Both the position numbers and the translations under genes were made by a program. Shown piece after piece: positions 1 through 5,451 of a stretch of 11,930 nt of DNA (within the stretch, counting starts at the first letter, position 1; each line of letters starts with the position of its first letter). The notes beneath the pieces were generated by a model. It was not told where the DNA came from and did no database searches. It saw nothing but the letters and a program-made list of their open reading frames with translations. The DNA comes from an uncultured Verrucomicrobiota bacterium (GTDB lineage: Bacteria > Verrucomicrobiota > Kiritimatiellia > RFP12 > UBA1067), in the NCBI GenBank assembly GCA_945483525.1, contig CALYRV010000057.1, positions 1-11,930 of the forward strand. Reading direction: 5' to 3'.

Positions 1-2
1 CG

Positions 3-758
3 CCGACGATGTACCGCATGCTCATCAAGGAGGACATCTCGAAGTACGACTTCTCGTCCGTGAAGCACGCGACGACCGCCGGCGAGGCGCTCAACCCCGA
101 GGTCTTCCACCAGTTCGAGAAGGCGACGGGTCTCAGGATCCACGAGGGCTTCGGTCAGACCGAGATGACGCTTGGCCTCGCCAATCTCATCGGCGACAAC
201 CTCAAGCCTGGCTCCATGGGCAAGCCGGTTCCGGATTACCACATCGACCTTGTGGACGATCAGGGTAGGTCGGTTCCGCCCGGCGAGCACGGCGAGATCG
301 TCATCCGCGTCGAACGCGGTTCAGGTGTTCCTGGTATCTTCCTCGGCTACTACAAGGACGAGGAGAAGACCGCCGAGGCGTGGCGCGGCGGCATCTACCA
401 CACCGGCGACCTCGCGTGGAAGGACGAGGACGGCTACTACCACTACGTCGGCCGCGCCGATGACGTGATCAAGAGTTCTGGCTACCGGATCGGTCCCGCC
501 GAGATCGAGAACGTAATCATGGAGCTTCCGTACGTCCTCGAATGCGGCGTTTCCGCCGCGCCGGACCCCGTGCGCGGCCAGGTCGTCAAGGCGACGATCA
601 AGCTTGTGAAGGGCAAGCGCGGCAGTGAATCGCTCAAGAAGGAGATCCAAGATTACGTCAAGGCGCATACCGCCCCTTATAAGTACCCGCGTATCGTCGT
701 GTTCACGGACAAGCTGCCGAAGACCATCTCCGGCAAGATCCAGCGCAATCTTCTTTGA
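3..758 (+). CDS. AMP-forming acyl-CoA synthetase, C-terminal part (5' end outside window)
   Basis: This is the C-terminal third of an acyl-activating enzyme of the ANL superfamily, which makes an acyl-AMP from a carboxylic acid and ATP and then an acyl-CoA. The frame is open from base 3 with no start needed; codons 3-8 (P-T) match the paralogue downstream, so the gene enters from the left. Visible motifs are GFGQTE (A5), YHTGD (A7, ribose-binding Asp), GRADDVIKSSGYRIGP (A8 hinge) and LPKTISGKIQR, whose Lys is the adenylation lysine. The 249 residues from the Met at base 9 align without a gap to residues 527-775 of the next gene, with about 38 differences by eye (near 85% identity). The motifs suggest a medium-chain or short-chain acyl-CoA synthetase (ACSM-like); the substrate cannot be read. 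Whether this copy also carries an HTH-cupin N-terminus lies outside the window. Confidence 0.93.
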   Translation, partial: PTMYRMLIKEDISKYDFSSVKHATTAGEALNPEVFHQFEKATGLRIHEGFGQTEMTLGLANLIGDNLKPGSMGKPVPDYHIDLVDDQGRSVPPGEHGEIVIRVERGSGVPGIFLGYYKDEEKTAEAWRGGIYHTGDLAWKDEDGYYHYVGRADDVIKSSGYRIGPAEIENVIMELPYVLECGVSAAPDPVRGQVVKATIKLVKGKRGSESLKKEIQDYVKAHTAPYKYPRIVVFTDKLPKTISGKIQRNLL

Positions 759-775
759 GTCGCAGATGGTGACCG

Positions 776-810
776 AACTACCAACTACCATTTATCAACT
801 ACCAACTTTT
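776..810 (+). repeat. Degenerate 7-base tandem repeat (AACTACC) before the fusion gene
   Basis: Five 7-base units fill most of the gap after the first synthetase: AACTACC, AACTACC, ATTTATC, AACTACC, AACTTTT. One base separates the array from the ATG at 812. No Shine-Dalgarno sequence and no convincing -10 box is seen in the 53-base gap. Function is unknown; similar arrays with other unit sequences precede the next two genes. Confidence 0.7.
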
Positions 811-811
811 T

Positions 812-3139
812 ATGAACGAGATGAACCTTAAGGAAATCGGCGAGCGCATCAAGGAGATGCGCGAGATCAGCGGCAAGACCATCGCGGATATGGCGAAGGT
901 CGCAGGCATCACCGAGTCCGAATTCTTCGAACTGGAGGAAGGGCGGCTAGATCCGCCGTTCACGGTCCTTCACCGCTGCGCTGTCGCGCTTAATATCGAT
1001 GTCATCGCACTGGTCGAAGGTCACACCGCTAAGCTTTCGGGACACATCATCACCCGCAAGGGCGAGGGGCTTACGGTTACGGACGAGCAGGGCATTCGGC
1101 TGCAGAACATGGCGGCCATGTTCAAGAACCGTCTGGCGACGCCGTATTACGTCACGTATCAGTACGACGAGTCCGCCCAGGACAAGCCGATTCACCTGAC
1201 CACCCATGCCGGACAGGAGTTCGACCTTGTCCTCGAGGGTTCGATCAAGCTTCAGATTGGCAATCACGTCGAGATTCTTCACGAAGGCGACAGCGCCTTC
1301 TACCAATCCTCGAATCCCCACGGAATGCTCGCGATCGGCGGGAAGCCCGCCAAGTTCCTCGCGATGATCATGGCCGAGAACGAGAAGGATACTAAGCTCG
1401 GGCTGGAGATCGAGTCAGAGTTGAAGTTGAAGGGTGAAGTTGAAGATCGGAAGGATAAAATCCATTCTTCGACTTCGACTCCGGACTTCGACTCGCCTCT
1501 CATCGCGCAGAAGTTCATCGCCGCCGAGATCGCTCCAGAAGGTCATCTCGAGCATATCAAGTTCGGTGATCTGTCGACCTTCAACTTCGCCTACGACATC
1601 ATCGACCAGATCGCGGCCGCGTATCCGGAAAAAATTGCGATGGTCCATGTCGCGAACGATTTCACCGAGCGGCGTCTGACGTTCAAGGACTTGTCCGTTG
1701 AATCCGACCGTGTCGCCAATTACCTCACTTCGCTCGGAATCGGACGCGGCGACAAGGTGATGCTCGTCCTCAAGCGCCACTGGCAGTTCTGGCCGATCAT
1801 CCTCGCCATCCACAAGGTCGGTGCGGTGGCGATTCCCGCGACGAGTCAGCTCGTGACCCACGATTTTACCTATCGTATCAAGGCTGCCGAAGTTAAGGCG
1901 CTTTTCATCACCGCCGACGGCGATGTCACGAAGTACGCCGATGAGGCGATTAGCGAATTGGGAAGTGAAGTGGTCAAGGTCACGGTTAACGGTAAGAAGG
2001 ACGGTTGGCGTGATTTCGATGCTGAGATCAAGACGGTCACCAGCGAATGGAAGTGGGATGAGAAGAACGGGAAGCGTCCCGGCGGCAGCGATCCGATGCT
2101 GATGTTCTTCACGTCGGGTACAACCGGCTATCCGAAGATGGCGCTTCACAGCTACAAGTATCCGTTCGGACACTATGTGACCGCGAAGTACTGGCATCAG
2201 GTTAAGCGGGACGGACTCCACTTCACGATCTCCGAGACCGGCTGGGCCAAGGCGATGTGGGGCAAGCTCTACGGACAGTGGCTCTGCGAGGCTGCGATCT
2301 TCGTCTACGACTTCGACCGCTTCCATCCCGATCAGGTGCTGCCGATGTTCGCCAAGTACAAGATCACCACGTTCTGTGCGCCGCCGACGATGTACCGTAT
2401 GCTCATCAAGGAGGATATCTCGAAGTACGACTTCTCGTCCGTGAAGCACGCGACGACCGCCGGCGAGGCCTTGAATCCCGAAGTCTTTATCCAGTTCAAG
2501 AAGTCCACGGGGCTTGAGATCTTCGAGGGCTTCGGACAGACCGAGACGACCTGTGCGCTCGGCAATCTCTTCGGCGACGCCCTGAAGCCCGGCTCGATGG
2601 GTAAGCCGGTTCCAGACTACGACATCGACCTCGTGGACGAGGACGGCAACAGCGTCCCGGCTGGCGAGCACGGCGAGATCGTGGTCCGTACGCCGCGCGA
2701 TAATCCGCACCCCGGTATTTTCATCGGCTACTACAAGGACGAGGAGAAGACTGCCGAGGCGTGGCGTCACGGCATGTACCACACCTGCGACCTCGCGTGG
2801 AAGGACGAGGACGACTATTATCACTACGTCGGCCGCGCCGATGACGTGATTAAGAGCTCTGGCTACCGGATCGGTCCATTCGAAATCGAGAACGTCATCA
2901 TGGAACTTCCGTATGTCGTCGAGTGCGGTGTTTCCGCCGCGCCCGATCCGGTCCGCGGACAGGTCGTCAAGGCGACGATCAAGCTGGTGAAGGGTAAGGA
3001 AGGGACCGAAGAGCTCAAGAAGGAGATCCAGGACTACGTGAAGTCCCACACCGCGCCCTACAAGTATCCGCGTATCGTCGTCTTCAAGGACGAGCTGCCG
3101 AAGACGGTCTCCGGCAAGATTCAGAGGAACAAGCTGTGA
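812..3139 (+). CDS. XRE helix-turn-helix / cupin / acyl-CoA synthetase fusion protein
   Basis: One 775-residue frame joins three domains. Residues about 5-65 form an XRE-type helix-turn-helix (IKEMREISGKTIADMAKVAG, then ITESEFFELEEG). Residues about 111-187 form a cupin with likely metal or ligand positions H132, E136 and H170. Residues about 255-775 form a complete ANL acyl-CoA synthetase: FFTSGTTGYPKM (432-443), GFGQTE (573-578), GRADDVIKSSGYRIGP (674-689) and K769 in LPKTVSGKIQR. The region SETGWAKAMWGKLYGQWL resembles medium-chain (ACSM-like) synthetases. XRE-cupin proteins are usually regulators of about 180-200 residues, so the N-terminal third is a whole regulator. The A7 motif reads YHTCD rather than YHTGD (C659). 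The linker, residues about 203-228, is encoded by an inverted repeat. The start at 812 has no ribosome site; an ATG at 821 is equally possible. It follows a tandem paralogue. A self-regulating enzyme or ligand-sensing regulator is inferred, not shown. Confidence 0.93.
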   Translation: MNEMNLKEIGERIKEMREISGKTIADMAKVAGITESEFFELEEGRLDPPFTVLHRCAVALNIDVIALVEGHTAKLSGHIITRKGEGLTVTDEQGIRLQNMAAMFKNRLATPYYVTYQYDESAQDKPIHLTTHAGQEFDLVLEGSIKLQIGNHVEILHEGDSAFYQSSNPHGMLAIGGKPAKFLAMIMAENEKDTKLGLEIESELKLKGEVEDRKDKIHSSTSTPDFDSPLIAQKFIAAEIAPEGHLEHIKFGDLSTFNFAYDIIDQIAAAYPEKIAMVHVANDFTERRLTFKDLSVESDRVANYLTSLGIGRGDKVMLVLKRHWQFWPIILAIHKVGAVAIPATSQLVTHDFTYRIKAAEVKALFITADGDVTKYADEAISELGSEVVKVTVNGKKDGWRDFDAEIKTVTSEWKWDEKNGKRPGGSDPMLMFFTSGTTGYPKMALHSYKYPFGHYVTAKYWHQVKRDGLHFTISETGWAKAMWGKLYGQWLCEAAIFVYDFDRFHPDQVLPMFAKYKITTFCAPPTMYRMLIKEDISKYDFSSVKHATTAGEALNPEVFIQFKKSTGLEIFEGFGQTETTCALGNLFGDALKPGSMGKPVPDYDIDLVDEDGNSVPAGEHGEIVVRTPRDNPHPGIFIGYYKDEEKTAEAWRHGMYHTCDLAWKDEDDYYHYVGRADDVIKSSGYRIGPFEIENVIMELPYVVECGVSAAPDPVRGQVVKATIKLVKGKEGTEELKKEIQDYVKSHTAPYKYPRIVVFKDELPKTVSGKIQRNKL
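1418..1494 (+). repeat. In-frame imperfect inverted repeat in the cupin/synthetase linker
   Basis: Arms 1418-1445 and 1467-1494 are both 28 bases and align without gaps as reverse complements: 19 of 28 Watson-Crick pairs and 4 more G-U pairs in RNA, with a 21-base loop. Each arm is built from TTGAAG- or TCGAAG-like units, as in the intergenic repeat at 3143-3170. It encodes charged and Ser/Thr-rich residues about 203-228, between two well-formed domains, and keeps the frame. It may be a palindromic element or the relic of a former intergenic spacer. Confidence 0.65.
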
Positions 3140-3142
3140 TTC

Positions 3143-3170
3143 AGGTTGAAGGTTGAGGTTGAAGGTAGAC
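3143..3170 (+). repeat. Degenerate 7-base tandem repeat (AGGTTGA) before the kinase gene
   Basis: Units AGGTTGA, AGGTTGA, GGTTGAA and GGTAGAC fill most of the 37-base gap between the fusion gene and the kinase start at 3177. The repeat is read through in the kinase frame as an apparent TTG-started extension, which is unlikely to be translated from there. The units resemble those in the linker inside the preceding gene. Confidence 0.65.
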
Positions 3171-3176
3171 AGTGGA

Positions 3177-4055
3177 ATGAAAAGAATTCTTACTATTCAG
3201 GATGTCTCCTGCGTGGGGCAGTGTTCGACGACGGTCGCGCTGCCGTTGATCTCCGCCTGTGGAGTCGAGTGCGCGATTCTGCCGCCAGCGATGCTTTCCA
3301 ATCATACCGGCGGCTTCAAGAGCTGGAGCTTCGCGGACCTCACCGGCGAGCTCAAGAAGGTCGAGGCGCAGTGGATCGAACAGAACATCAAGTTCGATGC
3401 GTTCTACACCGGTTACGTCTGCGAGTCGCATATCGATCCGATCCTTTCGATCTTCGAGAGCTGCGCGAATCCTGGGGCGATTCGTTTCGTCGATCCCGCG
3501 ATGGCTGACAACGGCGTCCTTTACAAGGGCTTCGCCCCTGATTTCCCGTCCAAGATGGCGCGACTCGTGAAGGGCGCGGACTACGTGCTGCCGAATCTCA
3601 CCGAAGCCGCGCTTCTCGTCGGCGAGGATCCTGCGATCGGCAGGAGCGGAAAGGATACCGCATCCCCGGTTGAAGGAGGTGCGACAACTAGGGCTGCGGA
3701 ATCTCTTCCGCGCAATACTGTCGTGCGTCTTATTTCCAAACTCCATGAGCTCGGGGCGAAGAACGTGATCCTCACCGGAGTCAGCTTCAACGATACCGAA
3801 CTCGGCTCCGCGATCAGCGACGGCAAATCGATCGTCTACGACTTCAATCCGCGTCTCACGCGCATGAGTCATGGTACTGGCGACGTCTTCGCGAGCGTTT
3901 TCGCAGGCGCCGTGATGCGCGGCAGAACCGCCGCGGAAGCGGCGGCGCTCGCGGCGGACATCGTCTGCTCCGCGATCAAGGCGACGGACGACGACCACTG
4001 GTACGGAGTCTCGTTTGAAAAAACGATTCCCGAACTTGTGTCCAAGCTTGGGTGA
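3177..4055 (+). CDS. pdxK: Pyridoxal/pyridoxamine kinase-like protein (PfkB/ribokinase superfamily)
   Basis: This 292-residue protein belongs to the PdxK/PdxY group of the ribokinase superfamily, which phosphorylate pyridoxal, pyridoxamine or pyridoxine with ATP in vitamin B6 salvage. Visible marks are the N-terminus RILTIQDVSCVGQCS, the YTGYVC strand, VDPAMADNG (typical VDPVMGDNG), DYVLPNLTEAALLVG, and the anion-hole motif HGTGD (232-236) with D236 as the likely catalytic base. I chose ATG 3177: a TTG at 3153 is in frame but would translate the intergenic repeat and add eight residues absent from the usual start. Residues 156-179 are an extra loop encoded by a long inverted repeat, where relatives usually have a short linker before the helix RLISKLHELGAKNVILTG. 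It sits 37 bases after the synthetase gene. The role of B6 salvage next to acyl-CoA synthetases is unclear. Substrate among the B6 vitamers, or a hydroxymethylpyrimidine, is not decided by sequence. Confidence 0.88.
   Translation: MKRILTIQDVSCVGQCSTTVALPLISACGVECAILPPAMLSNHTGGFKSWSFADLTGELKKVEAQWIEQNIKFDAFYTGYVCESHIDPILSIFESCANPGAIRFVDPAMADNGVLYKGFAPDFPSKMARLVKGADYVLPNLTEAALLVGEDPAIGRSGKDTASPVEGGATTRAAESLPRNTVVRLISKLHELGAKNVILTGVSFNDTELGSAISDGKSIVYDFNPRLTRMSHGTGDVFASVFAGAVMRGRTAAEAAALAADIVCSAIKATDDDHWYGVSFEKTIPELVSKLG
3644..3713 (+). repeat. In-frame imperfect inverted repeat inside the kinase gene
   Basis: Arms 3644-3672 and 3685-3713 (29 bases each) are reverse complements without gaps at 22 of 29 positions, plus 2 G-U pairs, with a 12-base loop. 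The right arm also holds a perfect short hairpin, GCGGAA-TCTC-TTCCGC. The element codes for residues 156-179, rich in Gly, Ser, Thr, Ala and charged residues, and interrupts a region that is short in relatives. It looks like an inserted palindromic element kept in frame. Confidence 0.65.
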
Positions 4056-4060
4056 TGGTC

Positions 4061-4137
4061 GTTAGCTATTGGCTGTCAGCAGTTAGTATTGTGATTCTGA
4101 TTCCTTTGTACCACTACCACTAACCACTACAACTGAT
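4061..4137 (+). repeat. Two degenerate 7-base repeat arrays in the gap before the U32 gene
   Basis: In the 82-base gap between the kinase and U32 genes, units GTTAGCT, ATTGGCT, GTCAGCA and GTTAGTA run from 4061 to 4088. Units ACCACTA, CCACTAA, CCACTAC and AACTGAT run from 4110 to 4137 and end directly at the ATG at 4138. The two arrays are loosely complementary (for example GTCGTTAG against CTAACCAC). No Shine-Dalgarno site or clear promoter is seen. Confidence 0.6.
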
Positions 4138-5433
4138 ATGACTAGCCCAGAGATACTCGCTCCTGCCGGTGATTTCACCTGTCTGCAGGCGGCGATCGAC
4201 GCTGGGGCCGATGCCGTCTACTTCGGACTCGGCACCTTCAACATGCGCGCCCGCAGCGGTGTGAACTTCAAGCTCGAGGATCTTCCGGAGATCAAGCGCC
4301 GTTGTGAAACGACCGAACATCCACATACCCAAACGGTTCGCCGCTATCTCGCCTTGAACGCAATCATGTTCGAGGGCGAGATGGAGGAGGTCGAGAAGAC
4401 CATTGTCGCCGCGAAGCCGTATGTCGATGCGTTCATCGTTTCGGACTGGGGCGTGATCTCCCTCTGCAAGAAGCATAATGCGGTCTTCCATGTGTCGACC
4501 CAGATGTCGACTTCCAATTCCGCCGCGGTCGCGTTTCTCGCCTCGCAGGGCGCCGAGCGCGTGGTCCTCGCGCGTGAATGCACGCTCGCAGAAGTCAAGA
4601 AGATCATTTCCGCCGTTGCCCCGCCACGCGCCGAGGGCGGCGCGGGTACTGTAAAGGGGGTTGAAATCGAATGCTTCGTCCACGGGGCGCAGTGCGTCGC
4701 CGAATCGGGACGCTGCTTCATGAGTCATGACGTCTTTGGGAAGTCGGCCTGTCGCGGCGAATGCAACCAGCCGTGCCGGCGTCAGTATCTTGTGAAGGCA
4801 GTCGATTTCTATGCGAACGAGGACGGCAAGCCGGTGCATGATGCGAAGGCGGAGTTTGTCGTCGAGCCGCATACCGTGATGTCCGCGAAGGACCTTTGTT
4901 CGCTCGGCTTCGTCGACAAGCTGATGGACGCTGGGATTGCCTCCTTTAAGATCGAAGGACGCGCCCGCAACGCGAATTACGTGAAGACGACGGTCGAATG
5001 CTATCGCCGTGCGGTAGACGCCGTGATGAACGGAAGCTACACGCCGGAGCTCGTCGCGGAGCTGACGGAGAAGGTCAAGACCGTGTTCCACCGCGAGTTC
5101 GCGGATGGCATGTATTTCGGGCGTCCCGGTCTGAATCAGTTCACGGACACCGAGGATTCGATGGCGACGGAGGTGAAGCGTCATGTCGGCATCGTGATGG
5201 ATTATTATCTGAAGGCGGGGATTGCGCAGGTGAAGGTGCAGGATCATCCGATCGCGCTCGGCGACCGACTGCAGATTCACGGGCCCACCACCGGTGTCGT
5301 TGAGGTCGAGAAGGTCGAGTCCCTTCGTCGCGATGACGAGATCCTTACAGTTGCCGAGAAGGGTAACTGGGTGACTCTGCATGCTCCGCGCTGTCGCGTC
5401 GGAGATAAGGTATTTTTCATGGAACGTCGCTGA
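4138..5433 (+). CDS. trhP: Peptidase U32 family protein, probable tRNA U34 hydroxylase (TrhP/RlhA type)
   Basis: The 431-residue protein has the U32 family N-terminus (PEILAPAGDFTCLQAAIDAGADAVYFG) and the family signature around ECFVHGAQC...SGRCFMS (C186, C193), followed by C205, C209 and C213. One signature position usually aliphatic is Gln (Q185). KIEGRARNANYVK (271-283) is the conserved later block, and residues about 348-431 form the small C-terminal beta domain. Despite the name, characterised members (TrhP/YegQ, RlhA) hydroxylate RNA using prephenate and, probably, an iron-sulfur centre; others in the family (UbiU/V) act in ubiquinone synthesis. Length fits TrhP. The next gene, mnmA, thiolates tRNA uridine 34, the base TrhP hydroxylates, so TrhP is favoured. 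Loops at 57-66 and 159-175 look longer than usual. The start has no ribosome site and directly abuts a 7-base repeat array. Confidence 0.85.
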   Translation: MTSPEILAPAGDFTCLQAAIDAGADAVYFGLGTFNMRARSGVNFKLEDLPEIKRRCETTEHPHTQTVRRYLALNAIMFEGEMEEVEKTIVAAKPYVDAFIVSDWGVISLCKKHNAVFHVSTQMSTSNSAAVAFLASQGAERVVLARECTLAEVKKIISAVAPPRAEGGAGTVKGVEIECFVHGAQCVAESGRCFMSHDVFGKSACRGECNQPCRRQYLVKAVDFYANEDGKPVHDAKAEFVVEPHTVMSAKDLCSLGFVDKLMDAGIASFKIEGRARNANYVKTTVECYRRAVDAVMNGSYTPELVAELTEKVKTVFHREFADGMYFGRPGLNQFTDTEDSMATEVKRHVGIVMDYYLKAGIAQVKVQDHPIALGDRLQIHGPTTGVVEVEKVESLRRDDEILTVAEKGNWVTLHAPRCRVGDKVFFMERR

Positions 5434-5434
5434 A

Positions 5435-5445
5435 TTTGATATAAT
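5435..5445 (+). promoter_or_regulatory. Extended -10 promoter of mnmA (TTTGATATAAT)
   Basis: The box starts two bases after the U32 stop codon. It contains TGnTATAAT, a consensus extended -10 (hexamer 5440-5445). Counting seven bases from the last T puts +1 on the G of the GTG start at 5452, so a leaderless mRNA is predicted. The -35 region (near 5416-5421, TTCATG) is weak. The same 11 bases occur at 10318 and 11111. Confidence 0.8.
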
Positions 5446-5451
5446 CTCAGC

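Noticed and set aside
759..810. Possible CRISPR-like or direct-repeat array
   Set aside because: The units are 7 bases with no spacers between them; no cas genes are nearby.
1415..3049. Long open frame on the - strand (544 codons) across the fusion gene
   Set aside because: Codon-bias shadow of the synthetase gene; no recognisable motif and no promoter or ribosome site.
1..3139. Tandem synthetase copies as part of a mobile element
   Set aside because: No transposase, terminal inverted repeats or target duplications are seen; ordinary tandem duplication explains it.
3153..3176. TTG start extending the kinase by eight residues
   Set aside because: The extension translates the intergenic 7-base repeat; the family start matches ATG 3177.
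4628..4643. Hairpin GCGCCG-AGGG-CGGCGC in the U32 gene, at a loop that may be longer than usual
   Set aside because: Only six base pairs and easily produced by GC-rich Pro/Arg/Gly codons; too weak to add to the inserted-element set.
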